Assembly: GCF_014696925.1 (NCBI RefSeq)
Contig: NZ_JACJQY010000019.1
Location: forward strand, 29,293-93,292
Reading direction: 5' to 3'
Source of the DNA: Phormidium tenue FACHB-1050
GTDB taxonomy: Bacteria > Cyanobacteriota > Cyanobacteriia > Pseudanabaenales > Pseudanabaenaceae
DNA: 64,000 nucleotides
Position numbers and translations under genes: made by a program. Below are positions 7,904 through 17,346 of this stretch, in pieces (position 1 is the stretch's first letter; each line of letters opens with the position of its first letter). A model generated the notes under the pieces. It saw nothing but the letters and a program-made list of their open reading frames with translations, did no database searches and was not told where the DNA came from.

Positions 7904-8002
7904 CTATGGATATTTTCTGTTAACACCTTGGATGCCAATACGATGACCTTTGATGCGGATGTCATCTGGACTTAGAAAGTCGAAATAGTCTTCTAAAAGC
8001 AT
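7904..8002 (-). pseudogene. Truncated DUF433 antitoxin gene (N-terminal 25 codons plus junk)
   Basis: Starts MLLEDYFDFLSPDDIRIKGH, nearly identical to the DUF433 protein at 6872-7207, then runs into unrelated codons and stops after 32 residues. The sequence identity breaks exactly where the VapBC leader begins. It looks like the left remnant of a second DUF433 gene whose body was replaced by vapBC. The short ORF might still be translated as a leader peptide, but this is speculation. Confidence 0.8.
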
Positions 8003-8050
8003 AGGTATTGCCTCTTCTATGTGAATGCTATCTTAGCTCAGCTATGCGAT
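7923..8050. repeat. Direct repeat copy 2: DUF433 5' end and leader
   Basis: Partner of 7128-7255. It includes the ATG context and roughly 48 bp upstream, so it likely duplicates a promoter as well. Promoter function is inferred from position only. Confidence 0.85.
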
Positions 8051-8112
8051 TACCTCTAAGATTCATTGTCTAAAGTTTACTGTGGGTATTCTCTAGCTAT
8101 TTCATCCATTTT

Positions 8113-8862
8113 TTAGGTAGATTTTGACGTTCTTTCTTCCCAAGTTGCGACCAAAAATGCAGCCATTGCCCCCGCTAAATTGACCGCGAGTGCAGCGTGT
8201 CGAGGAGATGGTTTAATGGCTTTTTTCCCTTTGCCATGAGCATCACTCAACTTATTGCGTATAGTTCCAAGTCCTTGAATGACTGAAGAACAACCGCCAA
8301 GTATTTGTTTAAAGACTTCTTCTTGGTGCTGTTCAGGAGCCATATTAAGTTGTTTAGCAGTTTCTCTATAGAGTTTAAGCAAATCATCTTTATCGGTGTG
8401 AGGAATACCTGCTTCATCCAAAATATGTTTACAAACTGATTCAATTAATGTACGTGCCATAGTAATTGCTGCTTCAGGATCTTCATCTCTGCGTTCAAGA
8501 GCTTTTTGCCAAGCAATATGAACATGTTCAGTATCGAACTCAACAAGAATTGCGGAAATGTCGTTATCTGCTGGTTGAGCCGTAATACTATTTTGCTCCA
8601 GAGATGTAATCAACGAAGCAAACTCTCCCCATATAAAAACTTTTCGTTCTTGGTAGGTACTGAACTTTGATTTAATGAAACTCCAGAATTTTGATGGTTC
8701 GTCGCAAGTTATAACAAATTGAGGAAGAAGATCTTTGACTGTGCTATCTCTTAGCAACTCTAAACGGAGAATACTATAATCTTCATCCTTGATATCTCCA
8801 CCTGTTGCACGGGCAATAAAAATGTCTTGAAGGTGTCGTACTTTCTCTAAGCGTGTCGTCAT
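8113..8862 (-). CDS. Abortive infection family protein (Abi-C, HEPN-type)
   Basis: The C-terminal half matches the Abi_C pattern: MARTLIESVCKHILDEAGI, then LLKLYRETAKQLNMAP, then VIQGLGTIRNKLSDAHG. RNKLSDAH is an R-N-X5-H arrangement typical of HEPN ribonucleases, which cut RNA in anti-phage and toxin systems. The N-terminal half (LLPQFVITCDEPSKFWSFIK) is a helical region found with this family. The track opens at 8943; I prefer the ATG at 8862 (MTTRLEKVRHLQ, 249 aa), because the earlier 27 residues look like translated leader. It is transcribed in the same direction as the TA modules downstream. Confidence 0.85.
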   Translation of the reverse strand: MTTRLEKVRHLQDIFIARATGGDIKDEDYSILRLELLRDSTVKDLLPQFVITCDEPSKFWSFIKSKFSTYQERKVFIWGEFASLITSLEQNSITAQPADNDISAILVEFDTEHVHIAWQKALERRDEDPEAAITMARTLIESVCKHILDEAGIPHTDKDDLLKLYRETAKQLNMAPEQHQEEVFKQILGGCSSVIQGLGTIRNKLSDAHGKGKKAIKPSPRHAALAVNLAGAMAAFLVATWEERTSKST

Positions 8863-8945
8863 TGTTTCTAAAAGCTGGACTATATAACTAATATGTATTA
8901 GTCTAATCGACACCCAAGATATTTCTGAGAATGCCACAGACAATA

Positions 8946-8982
8946 AAACAAAAAAGAGGCGCTAAGCGCCTCTTTTTTGTTT
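8946..8982. terminator. Hairpin terminator of ndhB
   Basis: 17-bp arms AAACAAAAAAGAGGCGC around loop TAA, with T-rich flanks, overlapping the ndhB stop codon. Read on the minus strand it ends ndhB and shields the Abi gene from readthrough. Confidence 0.9.
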
Positions 8983-10528
8983 ATTTTGAAGTTGTTGGTA
9001 AGACTGCTACTGGTTTTGATATTGGTGCTTTAGCTTGGAGAAACTTGGTTTCTTTTACGGCTTGATTGGATAGGGAGAAGAGAGGATTGGATGCAATACC
9101 AGCGATCGCTGTAAAGATCAGCGTAAATACGAGCGCCGCTTGTAAAGGCTTCATACCCACCTGAGTCCATGTGATCGCAGGATAGTTCTTAATCGACTCA
9201 GACATTTCTTGAGGCTCCTTAACTACCATCATCTTGACAACGCGGATGTAGTAATAGAGAGAAACCACACTCATCACTAGAGCTAGTAGAACTAAGCCAT
9301 AGGCGTGAGCTTGCCAACCTGCCCAGAAAATGTAGAGCTTACCAAAGAAACCTGCGAGAGGAGGAATACCACCCAAAGATAAGAGGCAGACACTTAACGC
9401 AAGCGTTAATAAAGGATCTTTTTGGTATAAGCCACTGTATTCACTGATTTGGTCGGTTCCTGTGCGAGAAGCAAACAGGATCACACAGGCGAAAGCACCC
9501 ATGTTCATGAATAGATACAGGATCAAGTAAAAGATCATGCTGGCGTAACCAGCTTCGGAGTCGATCGCCATGCCGAGCATCACAAATCCTGCTTGACCGA
9601 TGGAGGAGTAAGCCAACATCCGCTTCATGCTCGTCTGCGCGATCGCCACCACATTACCCAAGACCATACTCAAAATGGTCAATACCACAAACACGTAATG
9701 CCATTGCAGCGAAGCCAGAGGAAACGCTGTAATCAAAAATCTGAGTGCAAGTCCAAAGCCAGCCACCTTAGAGCCAATCGACAAAAAGGCAACTACAGGC
9801 GTGGGGGAACCTTCATAAACGTCAGGTGTCCATTGGTGAAAAGGTACTGCCGAGAGCTTGAAGGAAACCCCTGCAATCACAAATACCATTGAGATGATTA
9901 GGGCTGTGTTGTTAACGGTGATCTTTGAGGCAATCGCCGCTAGTGAAGTTTCGCCGCCCGAAAGTCCGTAGAGCAAAGACATTCCATAAAGAAAAATCGC
10001 CGAGCTAGCTGCACCGACTAACAAATATTTGAGCGCCGCTTCATTGGAGCGCGGATCGCGTTTGGTATAACCCGACAGCAAGTAAGACGAAATACTCAGG
10101 GTTTCAAGGGAGACAAATACCATCACCATTTCGTCGGAGCCAGTGAGGAACATACCGCCGAGGGTCGCACTGAGCAAAATCACGAGATACTCGCCAACTA
10201 CCACACCTGACTGCTCTAGATAACGTACCGAAACGAGAATCGTAAATAGAGCCGATAGGGCAATAATGCCACGAAAAATAATGCTGAGTTTGTCACTATT
10301 AAAACTGCCCAAAAAGGCGATCGGATTTTCTAAGCCCGTCCATTGCCACACAAGAGCCGCAGTAGAAGCTGCTAAACCTGCGATCGCAATATAGGGTAGA
10401 ACATTTACCGACTTTCGCCCTGATGCAATCAGATCGACAATCAATACGAGTACCAATGTCCCAATGACAATTAGTTCTGGCAAGATCGCACCACTATTGA
10501 GCAGAGCATTGAGACTTGCTGTATCCAT
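8981..10528 (-). CDS. ndhB: NAD(P)H-quinone oxidoreductase subunit 2 (NDH-1 NdhB)
   Basis: 515 aa, about 14 hydrophobic segments, Mrp-antiporter-like proton-channel subunit of the thylakoid NDH-1 complex used in cyclic electron flow, respiration and CO2 uptake. [38 protein letters not shown] and [25 protein letters not shown] are family signatures, including the conserved Glu and Lys of proton translocation. Length fits cyanobacterial NdhB. Start ATG at 10528. It is a single gene here, away from other ndh genes. Confidence 0.98.
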   Translation of the reverse strand: MDTASLNALLNSGAILPELIVIGTLVLVLIVDLIASGRKSVNVLPYIAIAGLAASTAALVWQWTGLENPIAFLGSFNSDKLSIIFRGIIALSALFTILVSVRYLEQSGVVVGEYLVILLSATLGGMFLTGSDEMVMVFVSLETLSISSYLLSGYTKRDPRSNEAALKYLLVGAASSAIFLYGMSLLYGLSGGETSLAAIASKITVNNTALIISMVFVIAGVSFKLSAVPFHQWTPDVYEGSPTPVVAFLSIGSKVAGFGLALRFLITAFPLASLQWHYVFVVLTILSMVLGNVVAIAQTSMKRMLAYSSIGQAGFVMLGMAIDSEAGYASMIFYLILYLFMNMGAFACVILFASRTGTDQISEYSGLYQKDPLLTLALSVCLLSLGGIPPLAGFFGKLYIFWAGWQAHAYGLVLLALVMSVVSLYYYIRVVKMMVVKEPQEMSESIKNYPAITWTQVGMKPLQAALVFTLIFTAIAGIASNPLFSLSNQAVKETKFLQAKAPISKPVAVLPTTSK

Positions 10529-10662
10529 ACTTAATTCATGTGTTGTTGCTATGGCAATTGTATAGCAAAACTTGAGTCGCTCTAATTCCTTGTTCTCTTC
10601 TTCTTTTGTGACAAATACTTATAGAGATTTATCTAAGTACCTATGCAATAAATTACCAAAAT

Positions 10663-10699
10663 CCGTAAGGTTTCGTCCCTGCGGGACGAAACCTTACGG
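10663..10699. repeat. Perfect 17-bp hairpin in the ndhB-nrtA intergenic region
   Basis: CCGTAAGGTTTCGTCCC and its exact complement around TGC. It is one of the few hairpins in the window without the GC-NNN-GC apex. It lies in the 450-bp divergent gap between ndhB and nrtA. Confidence 0.8.
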
Positions 10700-10713
10700 G
10701 TTTTACAGAGTAA

Positions 10714-10729
10714 ATAGATTTAAATCTAT
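10714..10729. promoter_or_regulatory. 16-bp palindrome, possible operator upstream of nrtA
   Basis: ATAGATTTAAATCTAT is a perfect palindrome about 250 bp before nrtA, outside the hairpin repeats. It could bind a dimeric regulator of ndhB or nrtA. Position and symmetry are the only evidence. Confidence 0.35.
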
Positions 10730-10878
10730 GATAATTATAAGAATAATAGACTTTACTCTATCAAGACTTAACTCTAATATATCAATAGCAACCAATCAAT
10801 CGTTTTTAAATATTTTCGCTAAATTATCTTGATAATTTAGCTTTTTAAATCACGATCCGTTGAGATTGCATTGAAATG

Positions 10879-10895
10879 TGCAAATCAAATTTGCA
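10879..10895. promoter_or_regulatory. Candidate LysR-type (NtcB/CmpR-like) operator upstream of nrtA
   Basis: TGCAAATCAAATTTGCA is a perfect 7+3+7 palindrome with the T-N11-A spacing of LysR-family sites, about 85 bp before the nrtA start. NtcB, a LysR regulator, acts with NtcA on nitrate genes in other cyanobacteria. I did not find a clean NtcA site (GTA-N8-TAC) in this gap. This is inference from symmetry and position. Confidence 0.45.
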
Positions 10896-10981
10896 TATTA
10901 ACTTCAATCGCGATCGCAGCTTAATTTTTGCTGTCTTATTTTTTTGAAAAAACCTATTTATTATGTTTTAGGAGAGAAACT

Positions 10982-12328
10982 ATGTCTGGTTTCAATAACA
11001 ACTTTTCAAGGCGGCGCTTTTTAGCAACCGCAGGAGCTACCGCTCTCAGTTCAGTCTTACTTAAGGGATGTCTTGGTAACCCTCCAGAAGACACACCAAC
11101 GATTACATCATCACAGGCGGTCAAAATAAATCTGCCTCCTGAACAAGTTCCTGAAATTAACACAGCCAGACTTGGCTATTTGCCAATTGTTGAAGCTGCA
11201 CCATTAGTTATTGCTAAAGTGAAGGGCTTCTTTGCGAAGTATGGCATGGATAATGTGGAAATCTCTAAGCAAGCCAACTGGGGAGCCGCTAGAGATAATG
11301 TCAAAATTGGTTCCTCCGCAGGTGGAATTGATGGCGGTCAGTGGCAAATGCCCATGCCCTATTTAATTTCCGAAGGAATTATTACTGATAGCCTCAAAAT
11401 CCCAATGTATGTGCTGTTGCAGTTAAATACCCATGGCAATGCGATCGCGATCGCTGATAAGCACAAAAACAAAGGACTAACCCTCAAAATCGACAAAGCC
11501 AAGGATTTCTTTGAGAAAACTAAATCTGAAGGAGCGAAATTTAAAGCTGCTTACACTTTCCCTAAAGCCAATCAAGAATTTTGGATTCGTTACTGGTTAG
11601 CGGCTAATGGAGTCGATCCTGATACGGATGTCGAATTATTGACTGTACCTGCGGCGCAAACCGTAGCCAACATGAAAACTGGCTCAATGGATGCCTTCAG
11701 CACAGGCGACCCTTGGCCCTATCGCATCGTCAAAGAGAAGATCGGTTTCATTCCTGCACTGACTGCGGAAATTTGGAAGGGACATCCTGAAGAATATCTA
11801 GCGCTACGTGCGGATTGGGTCGATAAATATCCTAAAGCAACTAAGTCCTTGCTGAAGGCAATTATGGAAGCACAGCAATGGTGTGATAACTTCGACAATC
11901 GGAAAGAACTAGTGCAGATTGTTTCGGGGCAAAACTACTTTGGCGTTTCTCCTGAAATCCTTACAGACCCAATGATGGGCAAATATGACATGGGTGATGG
12001 GCGCGTGATTGACGATAAGACTATGGCTCCGCTCTATTGGAAAGATGCCAAGGGAAGTGTTTCCTATCCCTATCAAAGTCATGATCTTTGGTTCATTACA
12101 GAGAGTGTGCGCTGGGGCTTCTTACCAAAAGAGTCTTTAGCTACGGCTAAGGATTTGATTAAGAAGGTCAACCGTGAGGATCTATGGCGCGAGGCAGCTA
12201 AGGAAGCAGGTTTCCCTGATATTCCTACTAGCACTTCTCGCGGTATTGAGGAATTCTTTGATGGTACAAAGTTCGACCCCGAAAATCCTCAAGCCTATCT
12301 TGACAGCCTAAAGATCAAGAAGGCATAG
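10982..12328 (+). CDS. nrtA: Nitrate ABC transporter, substrate-binding lipoprotein NrtA
   Basis: High-affinity nitrate/nitrite-binding protein anchored to the outside of the cytoplasmic membrane. The N-terminus has a Tat-like [10 protein letters not shown] motif and a cysteine in VLLKGCLG that fits a lipobox position, although lysine at -2 is unusual. The body [35 protein letters not shown] and [12 protein letters not shown] is typical NrtA. I use the ATG at 10982, preceded by AGGAGAG, instead of the upstream start at 10928; this gives 448 aa. It heads the nrt cluster; a porin gene, not nrtB, comes next. No nirA is found upstream. Confidence 0.97.
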   Translation: MSGFNNNFSRRRFLATAGATALSSVLLKGCLGNPPEDTPTITSSQAVKINLPPEQVPEINTARLGYLPIVEAAPLVIAKVKGFFAKYGMDNVEISKQANWGAARDNVKIGSSAGGIDGGQWQMPMPYLISEGIITDSLKIPMYVLLQLNTHGNAIAIADKHKNKGLTLKIDKAKDFFEKTKSEGAKFKAAYTFPKANQEFWIRYWLAANGVDPDTDVELLTVPAAQTVANMKTGSMDAFSTGDPWPYRIVKEKIGFIPALTAEIWKGHPEEYLALRADWVDKYPKATKSLLKAIMEAQQWCDNFDNRKELVQIVSGQNYFGVSPEILTDPMMGKYDMGDGRVIDDKTMAPLYWKDAKGSVSYPYQSHDLWFITESVRWGFLPKESLATAKDLIKKVNREDLWREAAKEAGFPDIPTSTSRGIEEFFDGTKFDPENPQAYLDSLKIKKA

Positions 12329-12389
12329 GTCAAAAAATTCGGTCAGAAAATTTAAAAAACAAACAAGTATTGTGTGAGGAAAATTAATC

Positions 12390-14117
12390 TTGAAAATTCA
12401 TACCAGTCGTCTCGGATTGCTTCTACTAAGCTTGCCCCTAGCTTTAGGCTCGATATCTTTGTCAGCAGAGGCAAATCCTACTAGTTCTTCAAAAGTTGCA
12501 TCCACTGAAACTAAAACTACTATCCCCCAAGTTTCTAGCGAAACTCAACTTAAGGCGATCGCTACCGATCCTATCGCTCAGAATGTTACCTCTGTTTCTC
12601 AATTATCAGATGTGCGTCCTACGGATTGGGCTTTTACCGCCTTACAATCGCTAGTTGAGCGCTATGGCTGCATCGCAGGCTATCCCGATAGCACATTTCG
12701 CGGCAAACAAGCTACCTCACGGTATGAGTTTGCGGCTGGCTTAAATGCCTGTCTTGACAAGATCAATGAGATTATTTCGGCGGGCTTGGCTGACAAAGTT
12801 AGCAAAGAAGACCTCGCAACCTTGCAAAAGCTCCAAGAGGAATTTGCTGCGGAACTTGCAACTTTGAGAGGTCGGGTTGATGCCCTTGATGCGAAGACTG
12901 CCAAGCTTGAGGCTCAACAGTTCTCCACTACAACCAAACTAAGCGGTGAAGCAATTTTCAGCGTGTCAGGCGCAACAGGAGCAAATCCTAACAACAGTGG
13001 CACAAACACTAACATTGTTTTTAATAACCGTGTACGCCTAAATTTATTGACCAGTTTTTCTGGTAAGGACTTATTGATTACAGGCTTACAAGCTACCAAT
13101 ATCAACAGTCTAGCTGCACCTTTAGGCTATGCCGATCCCCTTGGCAGTTCTAGTAACGTGAAATTGGGATTTGAGAATCAATTCCTCAATTTCAATCCAT
13201 CTAACTCCAATACAGCAGCCGCAAACTCGGTCAATCTTTACAAGTTACTCTACATTTTCCCAGTTGCTGATAAGTTGACGATGTTTGCAGGTTCTAATGC
13301 GGAAGTTTCTGATGCTTTCCCAGCAATTAGCCCATTTGCTAGTGAAGGGCAAGGCTCTATCTCCCGCTTTGGTCAGGGTTTAAATGCTGCGACCCGTGTA
13401 TCTGGAGGGACATCTGGTACTGGGCTAGCCGCTGCCGTTGGTTTCATCTGGACTCCTTCCGATAAGGTTGATTTTCGAGCTTTATATGGAAGTGTTAACT
13501 CTGCGATTCCGACCAACAGTGCCACGAGTTTGCTTGGGGCGGGCTTCTTTGGCGGTAGTAGTGTTGCAGCTGCCCAATTAACCCTCAAACCCACTTCCAA
13601 TCTCGATATCGGACTCAACTATGCCAATAGCTATCACCAGATTAACATTTTGGGAACAGGTTTAGCTTCCGCAGACATTAATGCAATTAGTGGAGCAGGG
13701 ACAGCACTAACCGACCCAATCAAAATGAATTCTATCGGTTCAACTTTGACATGGCGGATTACTCCCAAGATTGCTTTTAATCTATCTGGCGCTTGGATTT
13801 TTGCCAACCTTACTAATAAGGATGCTTCCACCACCTTTACTAGTTGGATGACAGGATTCCATTTCAATGATGTCTTCAATGAAGGCAACACGGCTGGGCT
13901 TATCTTTGGACAGCCTCTAGCACGTAATGCTGTTGGTGGGCTTGCTAATCCCACTGGGATTACCACTAAACCCTATCACTTGGAAGGATATTTCAATTTC
14001 AAACTTTCTAAAAATATCAGCGTTACCCCAGGAGTGTTCTTTGTCTTTAACCCCGAAGGTATCAACAACGCACCTACCGCGACCGTTGGAGTAGTTCGTA
14101 CTACATTTACGTTCTAA
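12390..14117 (+). CDS. SLH/OprB-type outer-membrane porin inserted in the nrt cluster
   Basis: 575 aa starting at TTG (12390) with GAGGA upstream. It has a signal peptide (LGLLLLSLPLALGSISL), an SLH domain at about 70-125 (VRPTDWAFTALQSLVERYG and GYPDSTFRGKQATSRYEFAA), a coiled-coil segment (LQEEFAAELATLRGRVDALDA) and an OprB-like beta-barrel ending in TTFTF with a terminal phenylalanine. This is the standard cyanobacterial porin layout, which lets small solutes and ions cross the outer membrane. It lies 61 bp after nrtA and 84 bp before nrtB on the same strand, so co-expression with nitrate uptake is likely. A role as a nitrate porin is inferred from position only. Confidence 0.92.
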   Translation: MKIHTSRLGLLLLSLPLALGSISLSAEANPTSSSKVASTETKTTIPQVSSETQLKAIATDPIAQNVTSVSQLSDVRPTDWAFTALQSLVERYGCIAGYPDSTFRGKQATSRYEFAAGLNACLDKINEIISAGLADKVSKEDLATLQKLQEEFAAELATLRGRVDALDAKTAKLEAQQFSTTTKLSGEAIFSVSGATGANPNNSGTNTNIVFNNRVRLNLLTSFSGKDLLITGLQATNINSLAAPLGYADPLGSSSNVKLGFENQFLNFNPSNSNTAAANSVNLYKLLYIFPVADKLTMFAGSNAEVSDAFPAISPFASEGQGSISRFGQGLNAATRVSGGTSGTGLAAAVGFIWTPSDKVDFRALYGSVNSAIPTNSATSLLGAGFFGGSSVAAAQLTLKPTSNLDIGLNYANSYHQINILGTGLASADINAISGAGTALTDPIKMNSIGSTLTWRITPKIAFNLSGAWIFANLTNKDASTTFTSWMTGFHFNDVFNEGNTAGLIFGQPLARNAVGGLANPTGITTKPYHLEGYFNFKLSKNISVTPGVFFVFNPEGINNAPTATVGVVRTTFTF

Positions 14118-14128
14118 ATAACAGCTAA

Positions 14129-14159
14129 AAGAGCGAATAGTCAAAAGCGATTCGCTCTT
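14129..14159 (+). promoter_or_regulatory. Stem-loop between the porin gene and nrtB
   Basis: 10-bp arms AAGAGCGAAT/ATTCGCTCTT with an 11-base loop, followed by a short A-rich stretch and not by a T tract. It may be a weak attenuator or an mRNA-stabilising end for nrtA-porin. Confidence 0.55.
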
Positions 14160-14201
14160 ATGAAAAAAACAATTTACTTGATTCTCTAGGATTAAAAAAT
14201 T

Positions 14202-15044
14202 ATGGCAGTAAGTGTTGGTAATCGTAATGGTAGCTTTGGGCGATCGCTCAGCAAATTTTGGCAAAAGAATGCTCAAAACTGGGCGCTCCCAATCATCGGA
14301 CTATTAGGATTTTTACTGGTTTGGCAAGTTCTCTCGGCTACTGGTTTACTAAAACTGCCTAGCCCATTCGACATTATTTATGAAAAAAACACTCGTAACC
14401 TGTTACTTTATCCCTTCTTCGATCGCGGTGGTACGGATAAAGGCTTGTTCTGGCAAACCCTCGCTAGTTTTGAGCGCGTTGCTAAGGGTTACTCACTGGC
14501 GGCGATCGTGGGTATTAGTGTCGGGATTCTGGTGGGGACTAATGCAGTTATTGATAAAGCCCTCGATCCATTGTTCCAATTTTTGCGAACAGTGCCACCC
14601 CTAGCATGGGTTCCCATTGCACTTGCCGCCTTACGTCAAAATGAACCCGCCGCCTTGTTCGTTATCTTTATTACTGCTGTATGGCCGATCTTGTTAAATA
14701 CAGCGGTTGGTGTGAAGCAAATTCCTCAAGACTATCGCAATGTTTCGCGAGTCCTACAACTCTCTAAGCAAAAGTATTTCTTCAAGATTTTGATTCCTTC
14801 GGCACTGCCCTATATCTTCACTGGTTTACGCATTTCCATCGGTCTCGCATGGCTTGCGATTATCGCTGCGGAAATCATCATGTCAGGTATTGTCGGTATC
14901 GGTTTCTTCATCTGGAACTCCTATACCAATGACAAGGTGGGTGAAGTAATTTTGGCTCTAGTTTACATTGGTGCTGTGGGCTTGATTCTCGATCGCGCCG
15001 TTGCATGGCTTCAAAATGTGATCTTGCCTGAAGAACAGAAGTAA
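14202..15044 (+). CDS. nrtB: Nitrate ABC transporter permease NrtB
   Basis: 280 aa integral membrane permease. About six hydrophobic segments and the ABC permease EAA-type region (LPYIFTGLRISIGLAWLAIIAAEIIMSGIVGIGFFIWNS). LRTVPPLAWVPIALAAL is the characteristic motif of the NrtB/SsuC/TauC class. It forms the translocation channel used with NrtA, NrtC and NrtD. ATG start at 14202. It is followed by a 150-bp gap occupied by a GC-rich inverted repeat. Confidence 0.96.
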   Translation: MAVSVGNRNGSFGRSLSKFWQKNAQNWALPIIGLLGFLLVWQVLSATGLLKLPSPFDIIYEKNTRNLLLYPFFDRGGTDKGLFWQTLASFERVAKGYSLAAIVGISVGILVGTNAVIDKALDPLFQFLRTVPPLAWVPIALAALRQNEPAALFVIFITAVWPILLNTAVGVKQIPQDYRNVSRVLQLSKQKYFFKILIPSALPYIFTGLRISIGLAWLAIIAAEIIMSGIVGIGFFIWNSYTNDKVGEVILALVYIGAVGLILDRAVAWLQNVILPEEQK

Positions 15045-15048
15045 ATTG

Positions 15049-15156
15049 CCCTCACCCCCCAGCCCCCTCTCCCATTAAGGGAGAGGGGGAGAAAGAGAAA
15101 ATGTAATCTTTTCCTGTTCCCCTCTCCCCCATTGGGAGAGGGGCTAGGGGTGAGGG
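15049..15156. repeat. Cyanobacterial CCCCTCTCCC-type inverted repeat between nrtB and nrtC
   Basis: Two opposed copies of a CCCTCACCCC(C)AGCCCC(C)TCTCCCATT unit, each able to fold by itself (CCTCTCCC...GGGAGAGG) and together as a long imperfect stem. Related single units occur at 18184-18222. It fills nearly the whole nrtB-nrtC gap. Confidence 0.85.
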
Positions 15157-15194
15157 TCTTAGAGATTTGAATGTAATAAAAGGAGAATTTTAAA

Positions 15195-17192
15195 ATGCAG
15201 GATTTTGTTTTAGTTGATCAGGTAGAGAGAACATTTCCCTTGGGCGGCGGCAAAGAATATATCGCCCTTAAAGGAATTGACCTCCAAATAAGAAAAGGCG
15301 AATTTATTTCTCTGATTGGTCACTCTGGTTGTGGCAAGTCCACCTTGCTCAATATGATTGCAGGTTTAGACTTACCTACGGGCGGCGTAGTGATGCTCGA
15401 AGATGAGCGTGTAACTCGCCCAGGGCCAGATCGCATGGTGGTATTCCAAAACTATTCGCTGTTGCCTTGGCTATCGGTACGGGAAAATGTGGCTCTGGCA
15501 GTTGATGAAGTTCTTTCCCATCTGCCAAAGGGCGAACGTCATGATCTGGTGGAACGTTATGTGAATATGGTCGGGCTTGCCCATGCGATCGATAAGCCAC
15601 CCACGCAGCTATCGGGTGGGATGCGTCAACGGGTTGCGATCGCCAGAGCGCTAGCCGTCCGTCCCAAACTCTTGCTCCTTGATGAACCCTTTGGAGCCTT
15701 GGATGCCCTGACTCGCGGCAATTTGCAAGAAAAGCTGATGCAGATCTGTAACGAAGATCAGATCACAGCGGTAATGGTTACACACGATGTCGATGAGGCA
15801 GTATTACTAAGCGATCGCATTGTAATGTTGACCAATGGACCCGCCTCAAAAATCGGTAACATTTTGGAGGTGGATATTCCTCGTCCTCGTCAACGCATGG
15901 AAGCGGTTAATCACCCTAGTTACTACAGCCTCCGCAGTGAAATTATTTACTTCTTAAATCAGCAAAAGCGCGTCAAGAAATTGAATGCTCGCAAGGTGAC
16001 AACGGTTGCCCGTCATGGCTTAGAAAAAGTCAATTTAGAGATCGGATTCGTTCCCTTAACCGCCTGTGCGCCGATCGCAGTTGCAAAAGAGAAAGGCTTC
16101 TTTGAGAAGCATGGTCTTGATGAAGTATCTCTCGTTCGCGAAACCAGTTGGCGCGGTATTGTCGATGGCATTGCAGGCGGCTATCTTGATGCAGCGCAAA
16201 TGCCTTCAGGTTTGCCAATGTGGATGACGCTAGGCGGCAACGGTGCTTGTAAGCCCATTGTTACGGCTCTAACTATGACCCGCAACGGTAACGCCATTAC
16301 CCTAGACAAGCATTTCTACGATCGCGGCATTCATACCCTCGCGGATTTCAAAGCGATGTTGCAAAATACTCGCGATCGCACTCACCGCATGGGCGTAGTC
16401 CATCCCTCATCGATGCACAATTTGCTGCTCCGTTATTGGCTAGCGGCTGGCGGTATCGACCCCGATCTCGATGTGGAACTCAAAACCATTCCTCCTGCTC
16501 AAATGGTAGTTGACCTCAAAGCAGGCAGTATCGATGGTTTCTGTGTTGGTGAGCCTTGGAACTTCCGTGCCGCCATGGAAAATATCGGCTTTACGGTTGC
16601 TACGGATTTAGAAATCTGGCAAGGACACCCTGGCAAGGTTCTCGGTGTACGGGAAGATTGGGCTAATGCCTATCCGAATACGCATATTGCCCTCGTCAAA
16701 GCATTACTAGAAGCCTGTATGTATTGCGCCGACCAAAATAATTCCGAAGAGATCCGTCAAATTCTCTCCCGTCGCGCCTACGTCAGCACTAATGTTAATT
16801 ACATTCATTTAGGTAACCCTGATGATGTCACCTGTGCGATCGACACTCCCATGCGCGAACCTGCTCACCACCAGTTCTATGGGGCTGGGGTCAATCGTCC
16901 GAGCCGTTCTGAGCATCTCTGGCACATTACCCAGATGGCACGTTGGGGCGATGTTCCCTTCCCACGCAACTGGGTGGAAGTATTAGAGAAAACCTGTCGC
17001 GTCGGCGTATTCAGTACTGCTGCCCGTGAGTTGGGTCTAACAGACATCACCTACAGCCGCAATGCGATTCAACTCTTTGATGATATTCCCTTTAATGCTG
17101 AAGATCCCATTGGCTATCTCAACCATCTAGACATTAAACGAAATATCACGATGGCAGAAATTGCCATGGAATCAATGCGAATGGTTGCTTAG
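15195..17192 (+). CDS. nrtC: Nitrate ABC transporter ATP-binding protein NrtC (ATPase plus NrtA-like domain)
   Basis: 665 aa. Residues 1-260 are an ABC ATPase: Walker A GHSGCGKSTLL, signature LSGGMRQRVAIARAL, Walker B LLLLDEPFGALD, switch VTHDVDEA. From about 285 to the end it is a NrtA-like domain (LEIGFVPLTACAPIAVAKE, GSIDGFCVGEPWNFRAAM) with no signal peptide, so it faces the cytoplasm. In other cyanobacteria this domain is a sensor that mediates inhibition of nitrate uptake by ammonium. GGAGAA lies just before the ATG. The sensor function is known from the family; here only the domain is seen. Confidence 0.97.
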   Translation: MQDFVLVDQVERTFPLGGGKEYIALKGIDLQIRKGEFISLIGHSGCGKSTLLNMIAGLDLPTGGVVMLEDERVTRPGPDRMVVFQNYSLLPWLSVRENVALAVDEVLSHLPKGERHDLVERYVNMVGLAHAIDKPPTQLSGGMRQRVAIARALAVRPKLLLLDEPFGALDALTRGNLQEKLMQICNEDQITAVMVTHDVDEAVLLSDRIVMLTNGPASKIGNILEVDIPRPRQRMEAVNHPSYYSLRSEIIYFLNQQKRVKKLNARKVTTVARHGLEKVNLEIGFVPLTACAPIAVAKEKGFFEKHGLDEVSLVRETSWRGIVDGIAGGYLDAAQMPSGLPMWMTLGGNGACKPIVTALTMTRNGNAITLDKHFYDRGIHTLADFKAMLQNTRDRTHRMGVVHPSSMHNLLLRYWLAAGGIDPDLDVELKTIPPAQMVVDLKAGSIDGFCVGEPWNFRAAMENIGFTVATDLEIWQGHPGKVLGVREDWANAYPNTHIALVKALLEACMYCADQNNSEEIRQILSRRAYVSTNVNYIHLGNPDDVTCAIDTPMREPAHHQFYGAGVNRPSRSEHLWHITQMARWGDVPFPRNWVEVLEKTCRVGVFSTAARELGLTDITYSRNAIQLFDDIPFNAEDPIGYLNHLDIKRNITMAEIAMESMRMVA

Positions 17193-17219
17193 CTTCCTTC
17201 TTTAGCAAAAATTCTACTT

Positions 17220-17298
17220 GATCCCCCTCAATCCCCCTTGTAAAGGGAAGAAGAAAATAAATTGATTCTCCCCCCTTTACAAGGGGGGCTGGGGGGAT
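17220..17298. repeat. GC-rich inverted repeat between nrtC and nrtD
   Basis: GATCCCCCTCAATCCCCCTT...CCCCCCTTTACAAGGGGGGCTGGGGGGATC: opposed arms with an inner pair of CCTTTACAAGG-type stems. It belongs to the CCCCC-rich dispersed repeats common in cyanobacteria and occupies half of the 154-bp gap. Confidence 0.82.
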
Positions 17299-17346
17299 CT
17301 CAACCCTTACTTTCATAACCAATTTTTCAAAGAGATCAAAAAGAAC

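Noticed and set aside
9593-9892. Plus-strand 99-aa ORF
   Set aside because: Antisense within ndhB.
10572-10832. Plus-strand 86-aa ORF between ndhB and nrtA
   Set aside because: Runs through a perfect hairpin and palindrome; protein composition looks non-coding.
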